From contig JAIORK010000026.1 in assembly GCA_021108215.1 (NCBI GenBank), forward strand, positions 1-64,000: 64,000 nucleotides of DNA. The letters are read 5' to 3'. This document shows positions 36,134 through 45,627 of this stretch, one piece after another; position 1 is the stretch's first letter; every line of letters starts with the position of its first letter. This stretch comes from a bacterium. GTDB taxonomy: Bacteria > Oederibacteriota > JAAXVQ01 > JAUVAV01. The translations under genes were made by a program, and so were the position numbers. The notes below the pieces were generated by a model, which did not search any database, was not told the DNA's origin, and saw only the letters and a list, made by a program, of their open reading frames with translations.

Positions 36134-37540
36134 TTAATACGCATCCGTATGATGAAAAACTTCAAGTGTTGTGCGGATGATAATTTTAAGATCCAGAACC
36201 AATGACCAATTTTCCACATACCACAGATCATACTTGGTCCGCTCCTCAATCGGGGTATCGCCGCGCAGGCCGTGCACTTGCGCCCAGCCGGTCAAACCGG
36301 CTTTGACTTTGTGCCGGTCAAGGTAACGTGGAATGGATGTTTTAAACTGTTTTACAAAATAGGGGCGCTCCGGGCGGGGTCCGACCAGACTCATCTCACC
36401 CTTCAGGATATTAATCAGTTGGGGCAGCTCGTCTAAAGATGTTCTGCGCATAAAGGAACCAATTTTAGTCGTGCGGGCATCCCCTTTGGTGGCCCAGACC
36501 GGACCGCTCTCTTTTTCCGCATCCATCCGCATGGAACGAAATTTGAAAACCCCAAAAGATTTGTTCCCCCGGCCCACCCGCTCTTGCTTAAAAAACACCG
36601 GACCCGGCGAGGTCAACTTCACAATCAGTGCCAGGAACAGGAATACAGGAAATATTAAAATCATGCCCGGCACGGTAAACGCCAGATCAAACATCCGCTT
36701 GGATACGCGTGCGCTTAATGTTGATAAAGGGGATTCCTTTAACGCAAAAACCGGAATACCGTAAATCTGATCAATTGACATGGGGTTGGTGATAATCCCG
36801 AACAAATCAGAGACAATCTTAAATTCCACTCCGGTTTCCTCAACCGCTAAAAGTATATCCTCCATCTCGGCATGGGCCGTGGCAGGGAGTGCAAAAAGGA
36901 CCTCGTCAATATTATGTTTTTTTATGATATCCGGCAGAGTTTCTAAACCGCCTAGTACCGGCACTGTCGCAAACATCTTGGGAGACTTGTCTTGTTCTGA
37001 AACCACACCGACCAAACGGTATCCCAGACCGGGATGGCGTTTGACTTGTTCGGCAACCCGCTTACTTGTTTGCGTCAGACCCACCAGTACCAAGCGGGAA
37101 ATGCCCACACCCCTGCGCCGCAGCACCACCTGAATCCGCCGTACCCAGGAACGAAATACTGTCGTTAAAATAATGGTAAAGAGCCAGGCATAGATCATCA
37201 CCAAACGAGAGTATTCATCCCGCCGGTAAAAAAAAGTCATCCCGATAATCATCAGGAATGCCACAATCGCCGACCGCGTAATGCGTGAAAATTCATCAAC
37301 CCCGGAGATGCCGCGGCGCTGAATATACAACCCGGCATATTGATAACTGACGAGCACAACCAGCACCACGATCGGCAGGGTTTGCAGATAAATAATCAAG
37401 TCCGGGGCATCGTGGGTCACAGGTACCGGCCAGCCGGAAAAACGCAGGGCATAGGCCAAAAGCAGTGCCGCGCCGGCTGCTATGCTGTCGGCTAAAAAAG
37501 TCAGATAATAAAAATTTTTGGAAAATCCCCGGTGTACCAT
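36134..37540 (-). CDS. Undecaprenyl-phosphate sugar phosphotransferase (WcaJ-type)
   Basis: A 468-residue polyisoprenyl-phosphate hexose-1-phosphate transferase, starting polysaccharide repeat synthesis at the inner membrane. It has four N-terminal membrane helices (residues 10-130), a CoA-binding/Rossmann-like domain (about 140-260), a fifth helix (about 278-300) and the catalytic bacterial sugar transferase domain. Key motifs are [40 protein letters not shown] and GLTGWAQVHGLRGDT. The GLTGWAQV...R..YDLWYVENWS form is typical of the glucose-1-P transferases (TIGR03023). It lies 4 nt downstream of the GT4 gene and ends the cluster. Confidence 0.9.
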   Translation of the reverse strand: MVHRGFSKNFYYLTFLADSIAAGAALLLAYALRFSGWPVPVTHDAPDLIIYLQTLPIVVLVVLVSYQYAGLYIQRRGISGVDEFSRITRSAIVAFLMIIGMTFFYRRDEYSRLVMIYAWLFTIILTTVFRSWVRRIQVVLRRRGVGISRLVLVGLTQTSKRVAEQVKRHPGLGYRLVGVVSEQDKSPKMFATVPVLGGLETLPDIIKKHNIDEVLFALPATAHAEMEDILLAVEETGVEFKIVSDLFGIITNPMSIDQIYGIPVFALKESPLSTLSARVSKRMFDLAFTVPGMILIFPVFLFLALIVKLTSPGPVFFKQERVGRGNKSFGVFKFRSMRMDAEKESGPVWATKGDARTTKIGSFMRRTSLDELPQLINILKGEMSLVGPRPERPYFVKQFKTSIPRYLDRHKVKAGLTGWAQVHGLRGDTPIEERTKYDLWYVENWSLVLDLKIIIRTTLEVFHHTDAY

Positions 37541-37544
37541 CTGA

Positions 37545-38642
37545 TTACTCCGTGCGCTGTTTTAGAAAAGACGCGATCGTCATTTCCATTTTTTTTCTAA
37601 ACTTAGGCCGATCAAATATCAATGCCCGGTTCCGAATCACCTGGCTGTCCCATTTCATCTTCCGGGATTGTTTCACCATATCTGCCAGCGATTGTGCAGT
37701 CGGACTTTTAAAAAACAAACCGGTTTTTTTGTGCACCACGGTCTCCAGTGCACCGCCCTTGCCAAAAGCAATGACCGGTCTGCCGGATGCCATGGCTTCC
37801 AGCGGTGTAATCCCAAAATCCTCTTCCCCGGGAAAAATAAATGCCTGACAGTCGGCATAAAGATGCTGTAATTCTTCAGGTGAACATTTCTGTTTAAATG
37901 TGATGGTCGGACCGGCCATACGGCGCAGTGTCCTGAGTTCCGGCCCCTTCCCTACAATAACCAACGGCAGGGCCAGATGATTAAATGCTTCAATGGCACG
38001 ATCAATCCGCTTGTAAGGCACCAGCGCTGAAACCGCCAAATAATAATCACCTTTGGCTTTCACCGGTTTAAAGCGGGCGGCTTCGACCGGCGGATGAACC
38101 ACTTTCGCTTCACGCCGGTAATAAGCTTTTATTCGTTTTGCCACATGCCGGGAATTGGCAATGTAAGCATCTACCCGATTAGCGGAAGCAACATCCCAGA
38201 CCCGCAACCGGCTCATGGCCGCCGAAATAATCAACCGCTTGAAAAAACCCATCTTATGGACCGGGAAATATTCGTGATATTGCTCCCAAGCATACCGCAT
38301 GGGTGTATGACAGTAACAAATATGCGGCGTATCCGGTTCGGTTAAAACACCTTTGGCCACACAATGCGATGTGCTCACCACCAAATCATAACCGCGCAAG
38401 TCAAATTGCTCAATTGCCGTAGGAAAAAGCGGCAAATAATTACGATAATGTTTTCCGGCAAAAGGCAACTTTTGAATAAAAGAGGTTGTTACCTTGTGCT
38501 TACGAATGGTCGCAGAGAGTTTCTCCGGTTCATATAACAATGTAAATAAATCAGCCTCGGGGTACATCTCGCAAAGGACTTCCAGTACTTTCTCGCCGCC
38601 GCGCATACCGTTGAGCCAATCATGAACCAGGGCAATTTTCAT
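37545..38642 (-). CDS. Glycosyltransferase family 4
   Basis: About 365 residues from MKIALVHDWLNGMRGGEKVL, the usual GT4 N-terminus with the G-G-x-E acceptor loop. The C-terminal half has the nucleotide-sugar site: YYLAVSALVPYKRIDRAIEA, and the E-x7-E signature in EEDFGITPLEAMASGRPVIA. It is of the WbaZ/mannosyltransferase type, probably using GDP-mannose or a similar donor. A longer start at 38672 is possible but MKIALVHDW is the family start. Length is normal. It precedes the WcaJ-like gene by 4 nt. Confidence 0.88.
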   Translation of the reverse strand: MKIALVHDWLNGMRGGEKVLEVLCEMYPEADLFTLLYEPEKLSATIRKHKVTTSFIQKLPFAGKHYRNYLPLFPTAIEQFDLRGYDLVVSTSHCVAKGVLTEPDTPHICYCHTPMRYAWEQYHEYFPVHKMGFFKRLIISAAMSRLRVWDVASANRVDAYIANSRHVAKRIKAYYRREAKVVHPPVEAARFKPVKAKGDYYLAVSALVPYKRIDRAIEAFNHLALPLVIVGKGPELRTLRRMAGPTITFKQKCSPEELQHLYADCQAFIFPGEEDFGITPLEAMASGRPVIAFGKGGALETVVHKKTGLFFKSPTAQSLADMVKQSRKMKWDSQVIRNRALIFDRPKFRKKMEMTIASFLKQRTE

Positions 38643-38695
38643 GAATAGAAAAATCCTTTCGTCGTAAAACAACCCCGCTTTCGAACGCGGAGAAT

Positions 38696-39850
38696 TTATA
38701 CCGAGCTGCTGAGCAACTCATCCACCGCCCGCAAGACATCCGCCGGTGTAACTGCCTTCATACAGGCCAGGGTCTTTTCCTTGCAAATGGTTGCATCCCC
38801 ATACTGAACAGTTATTGGATTATAACACGGTGAACAAGGAATAACTTTATGAATGACGCGGTGCTGCCGTCCCCGCGGCGCCAACAAGGCCGGGTCTGTC
38901 GGCCCAAAAATCGAGACCGTAGGAATGCCCACAGCATCGGCCAGATGCAGCGGTCCGGAATCACCGCCAATAAACAGCGCACAGCGTTTGAGCAGAGCTG
39001 CCAGCATCAATAGCGTGGTTTTCCCCTCAGAACGAATGGCGCGTGATTCCCAGGTCTGCCCGGCTAACAACATATCCCCGGTATTGAGATCACCCTGATT
39101 GCCCACCAGTAATATCCTGGCGTCATAGCGTTCCACCAGATCACGGCAAACCTCCCGATACCCTTGCAGAGACCAGCGCTTGGTGGTCATGACGGTTCCC
39201 GGATTGACCCCGCCGGCGGGAAACACGGCAATCAAAGGACCCTTGCCCTGTTTACCGGAATACTGATTTAAAAAAGCCTCGGCTGCCTCATCAGCTGCCT
39301 GTGGCGGCATCAACTCAGGTTCAATCCCATCCGGCCGAATATCCAATGGCGCAAGACAATCCAGATGACGATCCACCTCATGCGCTTCAGCTCTAAACGG
39401 TATGCGGTGCGTCAAACCAAAACCCCCGTTTTCCCAATCAAATCCTATCCGCACCGGAATGCCCGCCCAGGCAGTCAACATCCCTGAAAAAGGTGTACGA
39501 TGAAGCACCAAGGCCAGATCAATTTTCCGGCGGCGTATTTCCGCCAGGACTTGAATAACTTGCCTGATTCTCCCAAAAAAACCTATCTTTGCATAAGCAT
39601 TGAATTCTATCACATCATCCACACGCGGATCCGCAGCTGCCAGCTCCTTACACCAGGAACAAACCATATAGGTAATTTTTACGCGCGGCATATCCTTTTT
39701 CAGAGCCCGCAAAAGGGGGGTGGTAAACATGATGTCACCAATACAGCACAATTTAATGACAAGAACATGATCCACCGTAGCACGCACCAACGGCTTACGC
39801 GGAAAAAAATAAAAAACTATTTTTCCCAACCAATAAAACAATTGCTTCAC
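38696..39850 (-). CDS. Glycosyltransferase family 9 (heptosyltransferase-like)
   Basis: A 384-residue cytoplasmic GT9 enzyme of the ADP-heptose:LPS heptosyltransferase group. It starts at GTG with GAAGGGA upstream. Motifs: VIKLCCIGDIMFTTPLLRAL at the acceptor side, WAGIPVRIGFDWENGGFGLT in the middle, and the donor-site segment LFIGGDSGPLHLADAVGIPT with FGPTDPALLAPRG. A cluster of four Cys follows (IPCSPCYN, ATICKEKTLACMKA), common in this subfamily. It would transfer a heptose or similar sugar in core or O-chain synthesis. A second GT9 gene lies upstream. Confidence 0.88.
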   Translation of the reverse strand: MKQLFYWLGKIVFYFFPRKPLVRATVDHVLVIKLCCIGDIMFTTPLLRALKKDMPRVKITYMVCSWCKELAAADPRVDDVIEFNAYAKIGFFGRIRQVIQVLAEIRRRKIDLALVLHRTPFSGMLTAWAGIPVRIGFDWENGGFGLTHRIPFRAEAHEVDRHLDCLAPLDIRPDGIEPELMPPQAADEAAEAFLNQYSGKQGKGPLIAVFPAGGVNPGTVMTTKRWSLQGYREVCRDLVERYDARILLVGNQGDLNTGDMLLAGQTWESRAIRSEGKTTLLMLAALLKRCALFIGGDSGPLHLADAVGIPTVSIFGPTDPALLAPRGRQHRVIHKVIPCSPCYNPITVQYGDATICKEKTLACMKAVTPADVLRAVDELLSSSV

Positions 39851-39882
39851 AATGGTTGTCCCTTCATCACTGTTTCAATTCT

Positions 39883-39984
39883 ATAAATAAACCTTGGCAT
39901 CTCGCAAAGACGCTAAGAACGCAAAGACAGAAAAAAAATATAAAAAGATTTTCCTTAGTACCTTGGCGTCTTAGCGCGAGGTCA
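39883..39984. repeat. Inverted-repeat pair of the CGCAAAGACGC family, without an ORF
   Basis: CTTGGCATCTCGCAAAGACG (39892-39911) continues as CTAAGAACGCAAAG, and is mirrored by CCTTGGCGTCTTAGCGCGAG (39961-39980) with about 50 nt between. It resembles the arms that bracket the GxxExxY gene at 62642-63145 but holds no gene. Its right arm reaches the 3' end of the GT9 gene at 39982. Confidence 0.6.
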
Positions 39985-41115
39985 TTTTTCCCGGAGAAAC
40001 TTTTTGACCACTTCCACGGTCTCCGCAATTTCCTGCTCAGGTGCGCTGCGCCGTACCACGGCTGCCCGGACGTCTTCCCCCCAGGGACCCCACTCTTCCG
40101 GTGCATTGGTCTCGCTCCAGAGCATCACGGCCGGACATTCTTGAACAATTGCCATGTGCGCCGGACCGGAGTCATTGCCGACAAAACAATCCGCCGCCGC
40201 AATGATGGCTGCCAATTGCCGCAAACCGGTCTGGCCGGAAAAATCACGAATTGTGCTTTGGACCTTATCCATCACCGCGTACGTTGTGATTTTTTCTTCC
40301 GCTGTTCCCACCAAAATAACTTCACAGCCAACCTTTATCAATTGATCACAGACTGCCGCGAAATATTCAGGCGCCCATTGCTTGGCAGGGTCCCCGGATG
40401 CCGGATGCACCACCACCCGCAGCCCCTTTTTTTCCCAAAGGGCGGCACCGCTTTGGCTTTCATCCGGCGTCAGTGCCAGGGGCGCATAACGATCCGGCAC
40501 TTGCTGTGCGCCCAGTCGGCGAACAATATGCAAATTCCGTTCAACCTCGTGCATTCCCTGGGGTAATTTGCAAGGCAACTGAAGCAAAAATCCGCCGCCG
40601 GTAATTGTATAACCGGCCCTTATACAAACCCCGGCAAAAAAAAGAAGTATATGATGCCGTAGATCACCGCGCAGATCAAGTGAAAGATCATAGTTCTCCG
40701 CCCGCAAGCGCTTCATCATGTCCCAAAAGCACGACAGTTGATTTTTTTTCCGAGCACGGCTAAACCAGGGTGCGTCCCAAGCCAAGACGTGATCAATCAC
40801 GTCTTCTCGCGCCAGTAAACTCGCCCCTGCGGTTGAGGTTAGCAGTGTCACGTTAGCCTCCGGGTAGAATGACCGCAATGCCTGCAAAGCAGGACGGCAA
40901 AAAAGCACATCACCGATATGATCCAGACGTATTACCAGAATTTTCTTCGGATGTGCCAGCCTTTTCGGATCAGGGCGCAAACCCCGGCCCAGCGTAAACA
41001 CCCATACTAAAAATGTGCCGCAACAATCAATCACCCCGGCTGCAAAGCGTTTTCCCAAAGATTTATAAATGTAACGGCGCGTCCCGCGCGCCACAAACAA
41101 TTTTGAAGTTCCCAT
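39982..41115 (-). CDS. Glycosyltransferase family 9 (heptosyltransferase-like)
   Basis: A 377-residue GT9 enzyme, the second of this type in the cluster. After an amphipathic N-terminus it has ILVIRLDHIGDVLFCRPALQ (acceptor loop) and RAGYTITGGGFLL. The catalytic-domain segment VVVHPASGDPAKQWAPEYFA follows, then FVGNDSGPAHMAIVQECPAV in the donor site. AAGGAAG precedes the ATG, only 2 nt after the stop of the GT39 gene. The N-D-S-G-P version of the donor motif differs from the G-D-S-G-P in the other GT9, suggesting different donors or steps. Confidence 0.87.
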   Translation of the reverse strand: MGTSKLFVARGTRRYIYKSLGKRFAAGVIDCCGTFLVWVFTLGRGLRPDPKRLAHPKKILVIRLDHIGDVLFCRPALQALRSFYPEANVTLLTSTAGASLLAREDVIDHVLAWDAPWFSRARKKNQLSCFWDMMKRLRAENYDLSLDLRGDLRHHILLFFAGVCIRAGYTITGGGFLLQLPCKLPQGMHEVERNLHIVRRLGAQQVPDRYAPLALTPDESQSGAALWEKKGLRVVVHPASGDPAKQWAPEYFAAVCDQLIKVGCEVILVGTAEEKITTYAVMDKVQSTIRDFSGQTGLRQLAAIIAAADCFVGNDSGPAHMAIVQECPAVMLWSETNAPEEWGPWGEDVRAAVVRRSAPEQEIAETVEVVKKFLREK

Positions 41116-41117
41116 GT

Positions 41118-42611
41118 CTACTCTTCCTTCTCAAATCGCATAAGATAAATACTCTGGAACCGTTTTTCAAATTTTTTCTCATACTGCCCGACAAACCAAT
41201 CGTGAATCAGGGTTTGTTCCAACCCGGCATTTACTATCACCAGCCAAAGTGCTTTCCGCTCAGGAAACACTGATTGTAATTGATCCATATTTTCCGGATC
41301 AATGTTAAAAAAATGTTCAGACCGGCCTGTTATCGGAGTGTAATTCCCCGGGATTCCTTGAATCGGAATGCTGTCTTCAAGATAATAGTTTAACGGGATC
41401 GCATTCCAAGCCGGGTAAACTGCGACAATGTCTTCCCGGCCCGGCTGCGAGGAAATCTCAGCAGCAATACGCCGCCAGTCATCATAATACCCATCTACAA
41501 AAAACTGGTTCAAGAGCGGAACACTCACTGCAGCCAGCATAAGCACACCAACCCAACGACGCCGAATCGCCGGCAACCCGGCAATCACGACCGCGCTAAA
41601 AATGATCAGGGAGAGTGCACTAATACTGAGATATCGGTTATCAAAAACATTAAGTTTTCCACTGGAGTAACCCCATACCAACCCCAAGGGGACAAATACC
41701 AGCGTTAATCCCATTCCCCAAACTCGCGGCTTGACCAGCATGAAACAGTTCCGAATGCGGGGCAAACACGCCTGCAGGATCAGAACCATTGCCGCACCGA
41801 AAAATGCCAGGAATAAAATCTTATGCATCCCGGTCCAGCAGGCTGTGCCGGCCCAAAAGACATAGAGTGAGTGAAGCGGCTCCCACCAAGCAGCACCGGC
41901 ACCCCGCCAAGCCGGGCCGCCTTTGCTAATGTGGTCCCACAGCGTCGGCAACCAGGGGGCAAATCCAATCATTAAAAACATCTGAAGCAGAAACCAATTT
42001 TTTCTGATTTCGCGCGAAAGATTAAGCTTCCCGATTCCCATAAATATATAACTATGCTGACTGGCAAAAACCAAAAACGCAAAATAATGCGTATACATCG
42101 CCGCGAGCGTGGCAAAACAATATCCCAGGCTATTAAAAAAATCAGGTTTCCGCAGCAAGCGCCAAAAAAACATGACCGAAAGCACGGAAAAAAAAACCAA
42201 CATACTGCCCATCCGCCCGCTCCGGGAAAGCTCGACAAAATAGGGCGAAACCGAAACAAGTCCGGCAGCCCACCATGCCGCCCGGCGGCCGGCCCAGTCG
42301 CGGGTTAAGATAAATACCAGCGGGACCAAGGCTGCTCCGAAAAAAGCCGAGAATGTACGCAGCGCAAATTCAGTTGTCCCAAAAATCCTGATCCACCCAC
42401 CCAATAAAACATAAAAAAAAGGCGGATGAATGTCCGTGGCCGCGCCCCGGAAAATTCCCTGCCAATCTGCTGATGCCAGCACAAGACTATAGGCTTCATC
42501 CAACCATATAGACCGTAATTCAACCCGAAAAAGCCGCAACCCCAAAGCGATAAAGATGAAATAAAAAAGCGGATGCCGAACCATCCGCAAAATAGTGTGT
42601 TTTTCAAACAT
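41118..42611 (-). CDS. GT39-type membrane glycosyltransferase (ArnT/PMT-like)
   Basis: About 497 residues with 11-12 membrane helices. The first extracytoplasmic loop carries the catalytic acidic pair in SIWLDEAYSLVLAS, and ATDIHPPFFYVLLGGWIRIF follows. This is the D-E / H-P-P pattern of the dolichyl-phosphate-mannose mannosyltransferase superfamily (PMT_2). Such enzymes use polyprenyl-phosphate sugars on the periplasmic side. A soluble C-terminal domain (about residues 390-497) contains DIVAVYPAWNAIPLNYYLED. ATG 42611 lies 4 nt after the stop of the preceding GT4 gene; a longer frame from 42644 is less likely. Confidence 0.82.
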   Translation of the reverse strand: MFEKHTILRMVRHPLFYFIFIALGLRLFRVELRSIWLDEAYSLVLASADWQGIFRGAATDIHPPFFYVLLGGWIRIFGTTEFALRTFSAFFGAALVPLVFILTRDWAGRRAAWWAAGLVSVSPYFVELSRSGRMGSMLVFFSVLSVMFFWRLLRKPDFFNSLGYCFATLAAMYTHYFAFLVFASQHSYIFMGIGKLNLSREIRKNWFLLQMFLMIGFAPWLPTLWDHISKGGPAWRGAGAAWWEPLHSLYVFWAGTACWTGMHKILFLAFFGAAMVLILQACLPRIRNCFMLVKPRVWGMGLTLVFVPLGLVWGYSSGKLNVFDNRYLSISALSLIIFSAVVIAGLPAIRRRWVGVLMLAAVSVPLLNQFFVDGYYDDWRRIAAEISSQPGREDIVAVYPAWNAIPLNYYLEDSIPIQGIPGNYTPITGRSEHFFNIDPENMDQLQSVFPERKALWLVIVNAGLEQTLIHDWFVGQYEKKFEKRFQSIYLMRFEKEE

Positions 42612-42615
42612 GGAG

Positions 42616-43755
42616 CTATCTCTTTTCGCTGAGCAGTTTTGCATAGACCTGTTCCACCTGGTGAATCATCTTATCCCAGGTATGCTGTTGAGCACAAAGC
42701 CGCGCCTGGATTCCCATCTGCCTGCGCACATCCACATCACGCACCAGGCAGTCCATGGCATTGGCAACGGTTTGATCGTCCACCCGCGCCGGAAAAACAA
42801 ACCCCTCCAAACCGGGTGTCATCAACTCCGCAGCACCGGCATTATTGGTCAGCAGTACCGGCAATCCACAGGCCATCGCTTCTAAAATCGTTAAACCAAA
42901 GGATTCATATTCCGGCAAGGCTGCATATACATCCCCGGCAGCATAGACTTGAAATGCATTCTGCCCGGCAGCAACAAAGTGTACCTGTTTTTCCAAACAA
43001 TTTCTTTTCACCAGCTTCATCAGGTCTCTATGCCGTCCTGATCCGGAGGCAATCATCAGGTGAGCATCGGGGTTTTTTAATAACCGCAGCGCTTGAATCA
43101 ACCGGACGGCACCTTTGAGCTGCGGCATATTGGCTACCAAAATAAAAACAACCTGGTTTTCTCGAAATCCATACCGCTTTCTAATGGCCATACGCGTCAA
43201 TGCCAGCTTAGCAGGTGAGTACGTTTGAATATCCACCCCGGGATAAATCACCTCTATTGGAATATTCCGCGTATCCGGATAGGCCGACCTTATCTGCCGT
43301 TTCACCCTTTTTGAGACCGCGATCATCCGGCGGGCGCTAAAAAAAGCATTGCGCTCCATGTTCAACACCGCCCGGTGAGCCGGACTGAAAAATTTCCGCA
43401 ATTTATTGTTGAAAGAAGAATTTTGTTTCAAAGAAGCACGCATCCCTGCCAAATGACAGGAATGAGCAGTCACCACATCTCCCCAGCGTCCGTCCGACCC
43501 TTGCGTGTGGACAACATCATATCTGGATGTTTGTGCTAAAAAACCGGCCTTGGTACTAAATGCGGAAATGGAGTGCCACAAGGGACGCCGGGGCGCCTTC
43601 ACAGGCACCACTTCGGCTTGACATCCCAGGACTTCGTTCGGATCTGTCAGCACAGTCACCTCATGACGTGTGCTAAGCCGGTTGGCCAACTCATGCGTAT
43701 AAAGTTCAATGCCGGCACCGGGCCGGCATCCTCTGGCAATCAATGCGATACGCAC
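42616..43755 (-). CDS. Glycosyltransferase family 4
   Basis: About 379 residues starting at GTG 43755 (VRIALIARGCRPGAGIELYT), with AAGGATTGAT upstream and 1 nt from the stop of the preceding gene. The Gly-rich acceptor loop is RPGAGIELYTHELANRL. The Rossmann C-terminal domain includes FILVANMPQLKGAVRLIQAL, and the E-x7-E motif lies in YESFGLTILEAMACGLPVLL. It is of the UDP-glucose:heptose/WaaG-like type by the PGAGIE start, which fits its neighbours from GT9. The open frame upstream to 43878 overlaps the previous gene and is unlikely to be translated. Confidence 0.85.
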   Translation of the reverse strand: MRIALIARGCRPGAGIELYTHELANRLSTRHEVTVLTDPNEVLGCQAEVVPVKAPRRPLWHSISAFSTKAGFLAQTSRYDVVHTQGSDGRWGDVVTAHSCHLAGMRASLKQNSSFNNKLRKFFSPAHRAVLNMERNAFFSARRMIAVSKRVKRQIRSAYPDTRNIPIEVIYPGVDIQTYSPAKLALTRMAIRKRYGFRENQVVFILVANMPQLKGAVRLIQALRLLKNPDAHLMIASGSGRHRDLMKLVKRNCLEKQVHFVAAGQNAFQVYAAGDVYAALPEYESFGLTILEAMACGLPVLLTNNAGAAELMTPGLEGFVFPARVDDQTVANAMDCLVRDVDVRRQMGIQARLCAQQHTWDKMIHQVEQVYAKLLSEKR

Positions 43756-43756
43756 A

Positions 43757-44866
43757 TCAATCCTTTTTAAACATTTTCTTATAAAACGCATACATCTGTA
43801 AAGAAATGCGTCCAGTGGTATAGTGGTCCAAAACACGCAGGCGGCCCTTTCTTCCCAAACGCAGGCTGGCAGGTGCATCCTGATGAACGGAAATAAGCTT
43901 CCCGGTCAAAGCCTGCCAATCACCTTCCGGAAAAACCATACCTGTATCTGCAATCACGTGGGGAATTTCCCCGGAGTCAGACCCCACCACCGGGACCTCA
44001 CACGCCATCGCTTCGATGAGAACCCGGCCGAATTGTTCTTTCCAATGGTCGCGGGTTTCCGAAGGAAGGACAAGCACATCTAATTGTTGGATACTATGCG
44101 GGACTTTTTTATTATCCACTGCGGTAACGAACCGGATTTTTTCCAAAACACCAAATTCTGCTGCTGTTTTTTTCAGAACATCACGCAATTCACCATTGCC
44201 GGTTATAATTAAATTCCAGTCAAATTTTAATTCACGGACTGCCTTCAACAGTGTTACCAATCCTTTTTCTTCAATCAGGCGGCCAAAATAACCAATCGTA
44301 AACTTGTGATGTACGGCGTTCATCACTGCAAAAGGACGAAAAACGTCGGGGTCAACACCATATTGGGGGATCACGTCGCAGTTTCCTTGATAACCGCGTT
44401 TTTTCAGCACCAGCCCCGCTTCCCGGTTCCCGGCAATCGCCCAGCGGGAATTTTTTAAAACCCAGTTATCAATCCAGTTCAAAAGCGGTTTATAGGGTCT
44501 GTAAATATTTTCCCAAGTGAAAAACACAAAAGGAATGGCTAATTTTTTAGCAATACGCAGCGCCTGTGCACATACAAGAGAATAGGGTTCTTCCTCAACA
44601 TGAAGAATATCCGGCGCAATTTTTTTAATCCGGCGCTTCAGACCGATGAGATAAAATCCACCCACCCGGCCCAAGAACCGCCCCGGTAAGCGGTGAATAT
44701 GAATACCCTTTTCCTCCCCGCTTTTAGGTGCCTCCACCCAGCGGCCGCCTTCCGGCCAGCCGGTCGGGAGCACCAGATGCACCTCGCAACCATACCCGGC
44801 CAATAAGTGATACTTTTCGCGATAAACAGGCACAACCGCGCTATGTGAAATAATTAAAATTTTCAT
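43757..44866 (-). CDS. Glycosyltransferase family 4
   Basis: About 369 residues from MKILIISHSAVVPVYREKYH. The N-terminal acceptor domain includes IAPDILHVEEEPYSLVCAQA. The donor domain carries FTIGYFGRLIEEKGLVTLLK, and the E-x7-E-like EQFGRVLIEAMACEVPVVGS with SGEIPHVI after it, so the catalytic site looks complete. It ends at TGA, with the next gene's GTG one base away, so translation is likely coupled. The start has no strong Shine-Dalgarno; an in-frame extension to 44950 exists but lacks family similarity. Confidence 0.86.
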   Translation of the reverse strand: MKILIISHSAVVPVYREKYHLLAGYGCEVHLVLPTGWPEGGRWVEAPKSGEEKGIHIHRLPGRFLGRVGGFYLIGLKRRIKKIAPDILHVEEEPYSLVCAQALRIAKKLAIPFVFFTWENIYRPYKPLLNWIDNWVLKNSRWAIAGNREAGLVLKKRGYQGNCDVIPQYGVDPDVFRPFAVMNAVHHKFTIGYFGRLIEEKGLVTLLKAVRELKFDWNLIITGNGELRDVLKKTAAEFGVLEKIRFVTAVDNKKVPHSIQQLDVLVLPSETRDHWKEQFGRVLIEAMACEVPVVGSDSGEIPHVIADTGMVFPEGDWQALTGKLISVHQDAPASLRLGRKGRLRVLDHYTTGRISLQMYAFYKKMFKKD

Positions 44867-45627
44867 CAGTGGTTTATAATCCCTCCATACTGCCTGCAAC
44901 CTGCTGTCCAAAATAAACCGTAATAAATCATCCCCGCACTCCCCCGGCATCCGCCGGACAAGTTACGCCGGGCAAGAGCACGGGGATTCCTTCGTATATT
45001 GAACGAATCATCAAGGTGCATCAATTTTACATGGAAATATATGGAAATGCAAAATATTTGCGACCCGGCCGGCGGAGCAGACTAAAAAGGACATCGTTCT
45101 TCAGCACGACGCATCCAGCCAGTCGGTCCTGAAAAACATAAAAAGTTCTGTGACTATTGAAAAAACAGTAAAAAGTACATGTCATCATTTGCAAACAATC
45201 ACGTAACAAAGCTAAAATTTCTTGCAAAGTGTGGCCTTTAAGGGCAAAGCGGACCTGTGTGTATTGTTGAACGAATACGCTGCAGGGGTATGGCCTGACA
45301 AACTTCTTTAGCAGTTAGCAGCTTATTGCAGGCTGTTATTTTCATGCCCCCGTAACATTCTACGGCCCCTTTGCAGAAAAGCAGAGAAACAATGCGCACG
45401 GGTCCGGCCTATATACTGATATAAAAACCACGGAATGACCTGGTCAATCTGTTGAGCGCGCGTGCTGCCAAAGGACATTACCCAAGACGGGGACGTGTAT
45501 AAATAAAAACCGATAATGAAACCGGATGTGAGAAATGCCGACATCCGAATCCCGGCAGCGTACTTGCTCAATAGTTTGACCAGGCTTCATCAAGAAATTG
45601 TCTTTTAGTCGACTTTTTCAAAACCGG
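44867..45627. other. 761-nt stretch inside the polysaccharide locus without a confident gene
   Basis: A GGCATCCGCCGGACAAG...GCCGGG palindrome lies near 44949-44977. Minus-strand frames at 45323-45571 (82 codons, one hydrophobic segment MSAFLTSGFIIGFYLYTSPS) and 45027-45227 (66 codons) are open but match nothing I know and have no clear ribosome site. The first might be a remnant of a membrane protein. The gap divides the minus-strand cluster and may hold a promoter for 44866 onward. Confidence 0.4.

Noticed and set aside
45323-45571. 82-codon minus-strand frame in the polysaccharide locus
   Set aside because: It has one hydrophobic stretch but no recognisable family and no clear ribosome site; noted only as possible remnant.
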